Assembly: GCF_027579695.1 (NCBI RefSeq)
Contig: NC_083578.1
Location: 4,940,460-5,004,459 of the forward strand
Length of the DNA stretch: 64,000 nt
Source: Neoarius graeffei
Lineage: Eukaryota; Chordata; Actinopteri; Siluriformes; Ariidae
Reading direction: 5' to 3'
Shown here: in pieces, positions 22,263-32,794 of the stretch
How positions within the stretch are numbered: position 1 is the first letter of the stretch
Layout of the letters: the number at the start of each line of letters is the position of its first letter
Position numbers and translations under genes: made by a program
The notes under the pieces: generated by a model
Told to the model about the DNA's origin: nothing
The model's input: the letters and a program-made list of their open reading frames with translations, nothing else
Database searches by the model: none

Positions 22263-22515
22263 TAAAAGGCTACATTCCACTTTGAGGAGTTCACACAAAG
22301 CCTTTTTTATTGTCTGAACTTATGTAAAGCAACTGTTTCTCAACAAAAATGCTCAGTGATGTACAATATTTATTAATTAACCTTGATCTGTGTCTCAAAC
22401 TATGGTGTGAATGAATACTTTACACTTGTGAGGATAAAAACTTAATAATGTTAAAATTCTTTTCACTAACAAGACTAATATTTGTCATCTTTGTGTGTTT
22501 GTGTTTGCACTCTAG
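22026..22515. other. Intergenic or intronic, with an (ATT)n tract
   Basis: (ATT)n lies at 22224-22261. The end of the stretch, ..tgtttgcactctag, is a plausible splice acceptor for the next exon. Confidence 0.5.
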
Positions 22516-22529
22516 ATTGATAAAGCAGG

Positions 22530-25500
22530 ATGACAGGACCAGTTAGCTTCAGAGTCCTTTTTGGAGGTGAAGATGATGCAAGAAAACTAATCATTTCACG
22601 AATGGACAATACACTGGACAGATACACTGATGATCTGATGAAGGTTTTCCGCGCCAAAGGAGGATCTGCAGGACAGAAAATCCGCACCATAATGGCATTG
22701 ACCGCTAAAGTAAGTGTGTTTTTATCAATATTTTTCAAAGGTATCAAGCTTCAACTGGGACTCTTAGACTTTTTTCTTTTTCCTTATCCTTATCATCTCT
22801 CTTCTCCTTTCTTTGTCAAAAGTTAAACAGATTTTCAGTTTACATTGATTTACTGTAGTGAATATTGGTTTGTGAATTTATTATTGACAAACATTCACCA
22901 CCTTCTGGTTCTTGGAGACCTATAATGACGCTTGTATTAAAGAAGCTTAATACACACAAACAACAATTTCTCTCATGTAAAATATTTATTATACAATCAG
23001 AAAATGTATATTCTAAATTATTTTTAGTGGCTACATAAAAGTTATTAGGATAATGTGACAAACATGTCTCGGGAGTGTGTCCAGCAAGTACAGCAGTGGC
23101 TGCTCTAGTCTTAAATTATTATTTAATACATTAAACTATTCAGCTTTACTTTAACTGTAAATCAGTGCATTAGCTAATGTAATTTGCTTTGTGATCTTGT
23201 TGGTATGTTTGTTTCAGAACGAAGACATAAACGTCAAGCGCGACTGTATCCTGAGGAGCCTCAGTGTCTACCTCAATGAAGACATGGAGACACTTGTCAA
23301 AGAGTTCCCAGTAAGTGTATGTTGGCCTGCTCTCTTTGTTAAGGATATACAGCGCCCTCCACAATTATTGGCATCCCTCATTAAGATATGTTCTTAGGCT
23401 TCTAATAAATTCATATTTTTTAAATAATATAGGACAACAATGCGGCGGCACGGTGGTGTAGTGGTTAGCGCTGTCTCCTCACAGCAAGAAGGTCCTGGGT
23501 TCGAGCCCCGTGGCCGGCGAGGGCCTTTCTGTGTGGAGTTTGCATGTTCTCCCCGTGTCCGCGTGGGTTTCCTCCGGGTGGTCCGGTTTCCCCCACAGTC
23601 CAAAGACATGCAGGTTAGGTTAACTGGTGACTCTAAATTGAGCGTAGGTGTGAGTGTGAATGTGAATGGTTGTCTGTGTCTATGTGTCAGCCCTGTGATG
23701 ACCTGGCTACTTGTCCAGGGTGTACCCCGCCTTTCACCCGTAGTCAGCTGGGATAGACTCCAGCTCGCCTGCAACCCTGTAGAACAGGATAAAGCAGCTA
23801 CAGATAATGAGATGAGATGAGGACAACAATGCAAAAAAAGAGAAAAATCCAACCTTTAATTCAAGTGCATTTATTCAGTGGGAAAAAAAATCCCACATTA
23901 AGAAATAATTCTTTTTACATGAAATCATGTCTGCCACAATTATTGGCACCCCCTGATGTTAATACTTTGTACAACTCCCTTTTGCCAACAAGACAGCACT
24001 TAATCTTCTCCTATAACATTTCACAAGATGGGAGAATACAGAGAGAGGGATATTCGACCATTCCTCTTTGCACAGTCTCTCTAAATCATCCAGAGTCCTG
24101 GGTCCTCTCCTATGCACTCTCCTCTTCAGCTCACCCCACAGGTTTTCAATTGGGTTGAGGTCTGGGGACTGAGATGGCCATGGGAGGAGCTTGATTTTGT
24201 GTCCGGTGAACCATTTTTGTGTAGATCTGGCCACATGTTTAAGGTCATTATCTTGCTGAAAGACCCAGTGACGACCCATCTTCAGCTTTCGGGCAGAGGC
24301 CACCAGATGTTGATTTAAAATGTCCTGGTATTTCAAAGAGTTCATGATGCCATGCACCCTAACAAGGTTCCCGGGGCCTTTGAAAGAGAAACAGGCCCAC
24401 AGCATCACCGATCCTCCCTCATACTTCACAGTGGGCATGAGGTGCTTTTCCGCATACTCATCTTTTGTGTTAAATCAGACCCACTTAGAGTGTTTGTTGC
24501 CAAAAAGTTCTATCTTGGTCTCATCTGACCAAAGCACATGGTCCCAGTACCACTTAGCGAACTCCAGATGTTTACGCTTATGCTTGTAAGTGAGAAAAGG
24601 CTTTTTCCGTGCATGCCTCCCAAACAGCTTGTTGGCATGTAGATAGCGCCTGATGGTTGTTATGGAGACTTTGTGACCCCAAGATGCTACTTTTTGATGC
24701 AATTCTCTAACAGTGAGCTTTGGAGAAGTTTTTACTTCTCTTCCCATCCTCCTCACTGTGCGTGGTGGCAAGATAAACTTGCATCCTCGTCCAGGTTTGT
24801 TTGCCACTGTTCCAGTTGTTTTGAACTTCTTGATGATTCCTCTGGCTGTAGATATGGGCCGGTGTAGGTGAGTGGCTATTTTCTTGCAGCCATTGCCTGA
24901 CTTATGAAGGTCAGCACACATCTGCCTTACTTGAATGGTGTGTTCTCTTGTCTTTCCCATGTTGAAGAGTGGATAAGAGAAATACCGGTAGGCCTCTGTG
25001 TCACATCATATTTATACCCCAGGGAAACAGGATGTGATGAATTACTAATTAAAGGTTCCTAGATACTCTGATCAACTTTATAAACTACAGTAGAAATGAC
25101 AGAAATGCTTCAATTACAATTATTTTCTAGGAATTGTTATGGGTGCCAATAATTGTGGAACAGGTGATTTTATGAGAAATAATTATTTCTTCATCAGGGA
25201 TTATTTATTTTTTAATTCACTTGAGTAAAGGGTTACATTTTTCTACAATTTTCAGTGTGAGATTATGCTTCTGCAATAAAAATTGAATTTATTTTAAGGT
25301 TTTTAACACATCTTAACCAGGGGTGCCAATAATTGTGGAGGGCGCTGTATTTACATTGGTAGTTGTGTTAATTGTCTCATAGGCATCACAGTCTAGCTTT
25401 GTGTGTGTTGTGTGCACTGAAAGATTAACCTATGCAGCTGTCAGCGTGGAGGAGAGTGATTTTATAAGCCAAGAAACTTGTCGTAAATAACCCTGGTAAA

Positions 25501-28500
25501 GTGTATAACAGTTGACTGCAAAGTATGGAACAGAATCAGAATCATCAAACGCTCAAACCATTGTGTCAGATTTGGTATAGATAGGGGTTATTTCCCTGGC
25601 AAATCAAAACTAATATCTACACAACATTTTAGTGTGAACATTTAAGAACAAGCGCTTAATCAGGATGCACAACGCATGTTGCTTTGGGATTCATTATCTG
25701 AAATCATTTTCAGCCCTCTTGCTTGCCAGCTAGTGGAACTACTTTGTTCTTGTATCAGTTCTTCTCAGCAGTGTCTTTTTAGTTAGAATGCTTGTGTAGT
25801 GATTCAGAAACATAGTTAGACTTAGACTTAGACAAAACTTTATTTATCCCCGAAGGGCAATTAGAAGGGCGAAGAGCAGTAAATTAAAAAAGCAAGAAAA
25901 TAAAATCACAAAAAGAATAAAATCACAAAAATGGGTGGGCAAAAAAAAAACCCCAGCATATTATGTACAATATACAATGACAGGCCTGTTGCCAGTAACA
26001 AAGTAAAAAAAAATAAAAAGGCAGCAGATAAAATATGGCAAATAAATAAAATGATGCGTGGATAAAATTAAAATGACTATGATTAGAGTGGCGTTGTAGT
26101 TAAAGTGACAAGGTGATATTGTAATATTGCACATCAGGACATGTGATATTGCACTAGAGTATTGTACAGGGGCGGCACGGTGGTGTAGTGGTTAGCGCTG
26201 TCGCCTCACAGCAAGAAGGTCCTGGGTTCGAGCCCCGGGGCCGGCGAGGGCCTTTCTGTGTGGAGTTTGCATGTTCTCCCCGTGTCCGCGTGGGTTTCCT
26301 CCAGGTGCTCCGGTTTCCCCCACAGTCCAAAGACATGCAGGTTAGGTTAACTGGTGACTCTAAATTGACCGTAGGTGTGAATGTGAGTGTGAATGGTTGT
26401 CTGTGCCTATGTGTCAGCCCTGTGATGACCTGGCGACTTGTCCAGGGTGTACCCCGCCTTTCGCCCGTAGTCAGCTGGGATAGGCTCCAGCTTGCCTGCG
26501 ACCCTGTAGAAGGATAAAGCGGCTAGAGATAATGAGATGAGATGAGTATTGTACAGAAGACTTAAGTTATTGTAACTGTCTTAGACTTCTTAGAGTTCAG
26601 GAGGAGAATAACACTTGGAACAAAGGTTGCTCTCCTCCTCTGGGTCTTACAGGCCGGACAGTGGAACCTGCGACCAGATGGCAGCTGCTCAAATGCCGGG
26701 AACAAAGCATGAGTCAAGTCCTTAAGAATTCGACGAGCCAGGCCGCTAGCCTGCTGCTCGTACACAGTATTCAGGTGGCGAGCAGGAAGTCCAATAATCT
26801 TAGAACACACCTTGACAATATTATGCAGGCGGTTCCTATCCTGTACAGTAATGGAGTAATACCAACAGCATATAGAAAAAGCTAAAACACTTTCAATGAA
26901 TGTATAATAGAATGTCAACAAGATGTTCTGACTGACAGAAAAAAGAGCTCAGTTTCCTTAGTAGGTACATCCTCTGGTGGCACTTCCTCAGGATCCCTTC
27001 TGTGTTGGAAGAGAACCTCAGTTGGCAGTCCAGAATGGTTCCCAGGTATTTATATTCCTCAACTGTCTTGACCGGAAAATCATGGACCATAGTGATGACA
27101 GCCGCCGCCAGTTCCCTTTGGCTGCTGGAGAAGGTCACCACCATCTCCTTAGTTTTACTAACATTCAACTCCAGGCAGGAAGAATCAAACCACTCTACGA
27201 ACTGCTGAAGAGTGGGTCCATGATGGAGGGAAGGGCCGGACAGGAGGGACAGGAGAACTGTGTCATCAGCAAACTTAACCAGGTGACAGTTGGGGTACGT
27301 TGATCTGCACTCATCAGTGTACAGAATGAAGAGCAGCGGAGAAAGCACAGCCTTGTGGGGAGCCAGTGGAGGTGGTGAGGAGATCAGACAGGTTATTGTT
27401 AATCCGGACACGCTGGGTTCGGTTGGTTAGAAAGTCCAGGATCCAGAGGATGAGCTGGCTGCTCATGTTGAAGTTCCGGTGGAGTCTCTCTGCCAGAATA
27501 TGCGGTTGCAGGGTATTAAAGGCCGAGGAGAAATCTGCCAGGGATGTTAACAGAGTTGTTACTGATAGGAAGGTTAACAGCTGCCATTCTCTTCAGGCTC
27601 TGCCAAGCTGAGCAGAGGTTTCCATGATAAAAAAAACAAAACTTTTCTTCCACTTTGTTCTTGTAGTTCAGCTTGGCAATCTTAATAGCCCTCTTGACCT
27701 CTTTATTAACCTCCTTTTTCTCCATCTCTGACCCAGAGAAGAAGATCCGTTTCTTCTTATTGATAATGGTTTTTAGCTCCTTGGTAACCTGGGGTTTATT
27801 GTTAGGGAAGATGGTAACAGTCTTGGAGGGTATAATGTTTTCCTCACAGAAGTTGATGTATGATGAGACGACATCCACCTGTTCGTTTATGTCATCAGAA
27901 GAGGAAAGGAGGTTAGTCCAGTTAGTAGACTCGAAGCAACCCTGGAGGATTGCTATACTCTCGTTAGTCCACTGCTTGATAGTCCTGGTAACCTTCTTAA
28001 TTTTCCCGATGACTGGGATGTAGGCAGGAGCGAGCAGGATGGTGAGGTGATCAGCAGAGCCGAGGGGAGGAAGAGTGACAGCTCTGTAGGCATCTGGGAT
28101 AGAACCATAGCATCTATCAAGTGTCTTTCCCAGACGAGTGGAGCAATGGGTGTATTGTTCAAAGCCTTTCAAAGATTTTCCAGGATTGCAGTGATTAAAA
28201 TCTCCAAGAATGAATTTGGGGGAATCAGGGGATACATGTTCAAATTTGTCCAGGGAGCTTTTGATGATGTCAGTTGCTGAAGTGGAGTTAGCTTTGGGGT
28301 GTATGTAAACCAGGACGAAGAAGAGTTGAGGGAACTCTCTGGGAAGGTAAAAGGGACGAAGAGACAGAGCCAGAAGCTCAATGTCTGGAGTGCTCAGCTT
28401 CTCTCCGACGTGGACAGTGGAGCACCACCGGGGGTTGATATAGAAACACACACCACCACCATGTTGTTTACCAGTGACATCACTGTCACGGTCGAGCCTG

Positions 28501-30821
28501 ATGGGGTGCCAAATCCATCGATGTACAGCGCTTTGTTGTCATCGCCATGGTTGAGCCAAGTTTCAGTAAACACCAGAATAGAAGCATTCCTGTACTCATG
28601 CAGATGGTTCACATTAGCCTGAAGTTCATCCGTTTTATTCCTTAGTGAGCGGACATTGACGAGGATGACTGCCGGCAGTGTCAGCTGTTTACCTGTTGCT
28701 TGCCGAAGTCACGCTCTGATACCTCCCTTCTTTTTTCCCCGTCTGGTCGCCTTGTGAAGTCTCTGTTTGGAGTTGGACTGATCCGTCTCGGATGTTCGTT
28801 TCTGAATCTCCTCAGGAAGAGTATCGGGGGAGAACGGAACCGGACTGAGGTTGAGACGCAGCAGCAGCTCCCGCGAGTATGTAATCCTGTTTGTCTCCGA
28901 GGGTGAAGCAGCAATCGAATAAACCAACATGTGTAAAACTGCCAGCGTGTAAATAATTCTGGAAAAATACATTCTGACAGTGTAATAACAAACAAACAAA
29001 CAAACCAAAAACACAAACAAAACAAAACACAATAGAAAAAATAAAAATAGGAAAACCGCTCAGCGCTCCGACCGGTCGACCGCAAGAGCAGTGACCAGGA
29101 ACCGGAAAAGGCCAACCCGGTACCGGAAAAGGCCTTAAATTTCATTAAAAAATTTATGAAATGGATCTGGCTCACCAACATGACTTTGAGAGGCAATCCA
29201 AAGCTGAAATGTTTTGAACGATGCACAACACACGTTTGTTTGGGATTCACTGTTTGGGATTCATTGGTTCCACCGGTTAGCAAATAAGAGGCGTGGAACA
29301 GAGCGACGACAGTGAATCCCAAACAAACGTGTGTTATGCATCGTTCAAAACATTTCAGCTTTGGATTGCCTCTCAAAGTCATGTTGGTGAGCCAGATGCA
29401 TTTCATTAATTTTTTTAAAACCACGTGCCTTTTAGGGCAGCACGGTGGTGTAGTGGTTAGCGCTGTCGCCTCACAGCAAGAAGGTCTTGGGTTTGATCCC
29501 AGCGGCTGGTGAGGACCTTTCTGTGTGGAGTTTGCATGCTTCCCTGTGTCGGCGTGGGTTTCCTCCGGGTGCTCCGGTTTCCCCCACAGTCCAAAGACAT
29601 GCAGGTTAGGCTAATTGGTGGCTCTAAATTGACCATAGGTGTGAATGTGAGTGGGAATGTTTGTCTGTATCTATTGTCCCTTTTCCACCAAAGCAGTTCC
29701 AGGGCTGGTTCGGGGCCAGTGCTTAGTCTGGAACCGGGTTTTCTGTTTCCACTGACAAAGAACTGGCTCTGGGGCCAGAAAAAATGGTTCCAGGCTAGCA
29801 CCAACTCTCTGCTGGGCCAGAGGAAAGAACTGCTTACATCAGCAGGGGGGCGGAGTTGTTAAGACCAACAACAATAACAAGACTGCGAAAGATCGCCATT
29901 TTTAAGCGACGAGAAGCAGCAGCTGTACAAACGCAAAGTCATTTATTATTATTGTTGTTGTTGCTGCTGCTGCTTCTTCCGTGTTGTTTTTGCTTCGATA
30001 TTTGCGCCAAGGTTTATGCAAACATAGCGACGTAACTGACGTACCTGTATACAGCGGCGTAACTGATGTATACAACGACGTAACTGACGTATACAGCGAC
30101 ATAATGACGTGGCTTCCCTTAGCACCGCGAGCTATGGAAAAGCAAACTGGTTCTCAGCTGGCTCGCAAGTTGAACAAGTTGTGAACCAGCACCAGCACTG
30201 GCCCCGAACCAGCCCTGGAACTGATTTGGTGGAAAAGGGGTAAATGTGTCATCCCTGTGATGACCTGGTGACTTGTCCAGGGTGTACCGTGCCTCTTGCC
30301 CATAGTCAGCTGGGATAGGCTCCAGCTTGCCTGCGACCCTGTGGGACAGGATAAAGCGGCTAGAGATGATGAGATGAGATGAGATGAGATGAGATGAGAT
30401 GAGATGAGATGAGATGAGATGAGACGTGCCTTTTAAAAAACTGAATATCACAATGTGAGTTGTATTGGGACACAGCTCATTCTCTTTGTTTATTCTCCAG
30501 GACAGCAAATGTGCAGAGGCTGAGTTGGGGATTGCACAGACAACAATGGGCATCTACGTCATTCAGGTGGAGGGTGCCGAACCTGGAGACAAGATGTATG
30601 CAGATGTTGATGTTGTGCTTGAAGGTGTGGAAGTTCTGCAAAACCTACAAAGTGTCACCCTTGGATGTGTGATGGTTTTTGGGCTGATTTATGCACTTAA
30701 CTTAAGTTACCCTAAGGACCTCAAGAGCACATTTGAAGTGTTCCAGAAAATCCTGATGGAACTGGACACAACCAAGCTTTCGCCAAAAGTCCAGGCACTG
30801 AAAATTAAGATGTTCCAGTGA
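22530..30821 (+). CDS. SAMD3-like (fish multi-copy) gene, three 3' exons
   Basis: Three exons are joined by GT-AG introns. Exon a, ~22530-22711, ends TIMALTAK then gtaagt and has KVFRAKGGSAGQKIRTIM. Exon b, 23219-23310, has KRDCILRSLSVYLNEDMETLVKEFP then gtaagt. Exon c, ~30502-30821, starts after ctccag, has GIYVIQVEGAEPGD, VVLEGVEVLQ, IYALNLSYPKDLK and TFEVFQKILMELD, and ends at a stop. Order and wording match the C-terminal region of the fish proteins annotated 'sterile alpha motif domain-containing protein 3-like' (from memory); the SAM domain would lie upstream and is not seen. All three exons are open and the splice sites intact, so this may be functional, but the N-terminal part is absent or beyond the TE-filled sequence. 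The 7.2 kb last intron holds a Tc1, SINEs and a LINE. The biochemical role is unknown. Confidence 0.65.
23444..23820 (+). mobile_element. tRNA-derived SINE, copy 2
   Basis: It runs from ggcggcacggtggtgtagtg to the gatgagatga tail. A perfect 12-bp target duplication, ggacaacaatgc, is at 23432-23443 and 23821-23832. It is inserted in the left inverted repeat of the Tc1 family D element and so is younger than it. Confidence 0.97.
23959..24960 (-). pseudogene. Tc1 transposase, family D, one nonsense codon
   Basis: It runs from MGKTREHTIQVRQMCADLH (start 24960) with two helix-turn-helix regions (KKIATHLHRP, TARGIIKKF; TVRELHQKVA) and a GRH-type linker. The core has Asp in WSDETKIELFG, Asp in FQQDNDLKH and Glu in SPDLNPIENLW (34 residues between the last two, DD34E). 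A single in-frame TGA at 24475-24477 splits the frame just after the first catalytic block; both halves remain in the same frame. Apart from it the copy has the usual length (~333 codons) and looks recently inactivated. Confidence 0.93.
25348..25808. other. Intron sequence, no feature seen
   Basis: Unique-looking, AT-rich sequence between the Tc1 element and the LINE tail. Confidence 0.4.
25810..29110 (-). pseudogene. Non-LTR retrotransposon (APE-type LINE), internally deleted
   Basis: On the minus strand, 5' to 3', ORF start material with Ser/Arg-rich sequence lies at ~28990-28690. An endonuclease follows: NVRSLRNKTDEL near 28660, SILVFTETWL at ~28580, LGDFNHC and GSADHL at 28150-27980. Then comes the RT connection KQWTNESI.. 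(~27990-27620). Part of RT follows (SPLLFILYTDE, KFADDTVLL at 27400-27250; SKTKEMVV, YKYLGTILD), and the C-terminal tail ends at 26562. RT blocks 1-3 are missing between ~27560 and 27470 (internal deletion), and there are several stops and frameshifts. The 3' UTR begins with the fish LINE-tail wording (gacaaaactttatttatccc) next to acttagacttag at 25817-25830. Clade is uncertain (Rex1/CR1-like wording). Confidence 0.75.
26170..26544 (+). mobile_element. tRNA-derived SINE, copy 3
   Basis: Full-length, with a 12-bp target duplication agtattgtacag at 26158-26169 and 26545-26556. It is inserted in the 3' UTR of the minus-strand LINE. Confidence 0.97.
29145..29418. repeat. Large inverted repeat (~110-bp arms, ~50-bp loop)
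   Basis: The left arm (about 29147-29256, gaggcaatccaaagctgaaa.. ..acaaacgtgtg-type) is reverse-complementary to the right arm (about 29306-29414). The central loop contains ttggttccaccggttagc. It looks like a foldback MITE. The ends are AT-rich (ttaatttttttaaa) and I could not find a clean target duplication. Confidence 0.85.
29435..30423 (+). mobile_element. tRNA-derived SINE, copy 4 (split by a MITE)
   Basis: The head gcagcacggtggtgtagtgg is at 29437 and the tail is (gatga)n at 30366-30423. A 12-bp target duplication acgtgcctttta lies at 29423-29434 and 30424-30435. It is interrupted at 29675-30242 by a Harbinger-like MITE; the sequence rejoins as ..gtctgtatctat | gtgtcatccctgtg.. Confidence 0.93.
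29675..30242. mobile_element. Harbinger-like MITE inside a SINE
   Basis: Long inverted ends begin ccctttTccaccaaa and include agttccagggctggttcggg on both sides (29686-29720; reverse complement at 30190-30230). Flanking trinucleotides tat/aat are compatible with a mutated 3-bp TWA duplication. The interior has (ttgttg)n and gacgtaactgacgta repeats (30028-30100) and no gene. Confidence 0.8.
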
Positions 30822-31189
30822 TGGGCCTGATACACTGATTTCTCCCTCTGGAAAATATTCAACAAAGTGACACTGCAATTTTCAGTACGTGTTTGAGTGA
30901 ACTTTGTAAATTTTTCAATGTTTTTGTTTTTACAGTTCTTTGTTATTGCTGGTGGTGCAAAGCCACTCAACCACTGAGTAATGTTTTGGATTGTTAGGGT
31001 CGTGGCTAAAATGGAAAAAAAAAATGAACGTCTGAAAATCCTTGAAATGTTGATGTACTGTAAGCATTACAGTTATCAGTTGATTTACCTGTCTACCTCA
31101 TGTTTCACACAGCTGAGCGACGTTCTTGAGGGAGTTTGTTATTACTACAGAAAGGTCTGTTTCCAAATGTTTAACATTTAAAATGACAA
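30822..31189. other. 3' flank of the SAMD3-like gene
   Basis: Probable 3' UTR. No clear aataaa is seen before 31189, and nothing else is recognised. Confidence 0.35.
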
Positions 31190-31284
31190 AAGCAAATGTG
31201 CTTAGGCTGATTCAGGGATTGCACAGACAACAATGGGCATCTACGTCATTCAGGTTGAGGATGCCAGACCTGGAGATAAGTAAA
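31190..31284 (+). pseudogene. Duplicated fragment of the SAMD3-like last exon
   Basis: About 95 bp match 30502-30597 (gattgcacagacaacaatgg, catctacgtcattcagg, ctggagaYaag) with a few changes, including tgcttaggctgattc for tgcagaggctgagtt, and a stop soon after. It is a partial tandem duplication of the exon start. Confidence 0.9.
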
Positions 31285-32290
31285 TAAGTAAACGATTGAA
31301 AAAAGAGCACTTTCTTTTTACAAAAAGAAAAAAGAAAATAAAAAATTGTGCACATTATTACATGTGCACAAATGAGTGAATTTATTTAGGTATTTTTTTT
31401 GTTTTTTTGTGTGTAGTGTGATGATGTGTTGCTGGCTTTGAGTTTTAGCAATGCCCAAACTTGCCACATGCCTTGAAGCCTAATAAATAGAATGTAAAGC
31501 AAAGTGGTCTAACTGTTTATATTGTAATTATAGATATTATTGTAGGTGTGGGGTGAATGAAGGGAAAAATGTGGAATATCTGGTAAAATTTTAAACACAT
31601 TGGGTTTATTATATCAAGTACATAAATTTATGCATTTTATTTAAATTGGGTGTAGAGCATCAACCTGGTTCTAAGCCTTTCAAACATATTGGAGCAATTA
31701 ATATTGAATACATACACTGGTTATTGAGTATTTGAAACAAATTGGATTTATTTATGATAAATACATAAATCTGTCATTGTGTATTAAAACACATTGGGTT
31801 TATTAGTATTATTGCATAAATCTCATTGTTAATTGTTTCATTTACGTTCAACTGACAAATACGCACCACATTAAGTTTATTAGTCTGTTTATGTTAAATC
31901 TGTGTAATCCAAATGGATGGAAATTTTATATTCAATTGAAATACATAAAGCTTAAATATTAGACCTAAATATTTCTGTGAATAAACTTGAAGATTACAAA
32001 AGTAACACATTTTATGCAAATTTTCAATAAAATTGTAAATTGTGTACAAAGCTCAAAGATATGAAATATTTTGTGTATTTATAATGCTGTGTGTACAAAT
32101 TGTAAACTATATTATTCTATAGGTCATATACAATTCTATTCCTTTGCATTTCTGTGATAAAGCTCACTGTGATGGCTTCTTGTTTAATTTATGATTTATA
32201 TAATTTTATTTTCTTTTATTTCGTGTATGTGTATAGTAAGTTTTAGAAAAATTAGACACGTGTTTTTGGCCAGCTCTGTATTTGTATATA
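31285..32290. other. AT-rich intergenic sequence with a degenerate repeat
   Basis: The word aaacacattgggtttatta recurs with changes near 31594, 31735, 31788 and 31868, each followed by ..tacataaat.., suggesting an old tandem repeat of ~60-80 bp. No gene. Confidence 0.5.
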
Positions 32291-32794
32291 TAGCGGTGCT
32301 TGAAAGTTTGTGAACCCTTTATAATTTTCTATATTTCTGCATAAATATGACCGAAAACATCATCAGATTTTCATACAAGTCCTAAAAGTAGATAAAGAGA
32401 ACCCAGTTAAACAAATGAGACAAAATATCATACAACCCTGATTCCAAAAAAGTTGGGACAAAGTACAAATTGTAAATAAAAACGGAATGCAATAATTTAC
32501 AAATCTCAAAAACTGATATTGTATTCACAGTAGAACATAGACAACCTATCAAATGTCGAAAGTGAGACATTTTGAAATTTCATGCCAAATATTGGCTCAT
32601 TTGAAATTTCATGACAGCAACACATCTCAAAAAAGTTGGGACAGGGGCAATAAGAGGCTGGAAAAGTTAAAGGTACAAAAAAGGAACAGCTGGAGGACCA
32701 AATTGCAACTCATTAGGTCAATTGTCAATAGGTCATTAACATGACTGGGTATAAAAAGAGCATCTTGGAGTGGCAGCGGCTCTCAGAAGTAAAG

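Larger units (their letters stand above)
23350..25347 (-). mobile_element. Tc1-like transposon, family D
   Basis: The ends cagcgccctccacaattatt / aataattgtggagggcgctg are flanked by TA (23348-23349, 25348-25349). Inner copies of the cacaattattggca word at ~23936 and ~25142 give an IR/DR layout with ~200-bp arms. A SINE (23444-23820) is inserted in the left arm. The transposase lies on the minus strand. The element is in the last intron of the SAMD3-like gene. Confidence 0.95.

Noticed and set aside
23440..23820. Open frames of 70-160 codons that recur across the SINE copies (also at 11777, 26188, 41085, 50809, 59263)
   Set aside because: They are passive translations of the SINE body, present on either strand and broken differently in each copy.
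26170..26260. Possible tRNA gene at SINE heads (A box and B box)
   Set aside because: The boxes belong to the tRNA-derived SINE head; no complete cloverleaf, and the sequence continues into the SINE body.
28681..29424. 247-codon minus-strand frame with hydrophobic segments
   Set aside because: It spans the foldback repeat and the LINE 5' end; part of it recurs in the opposite arm of the hairpin, so it is not a membrane protein gene.
30502..30821. Single-exon small protein gene
   Set aside because: The frame starts in the middle of a conserved block and is preceded by a good splice acceptor; it is the last exon of the SAMD3-like gene.
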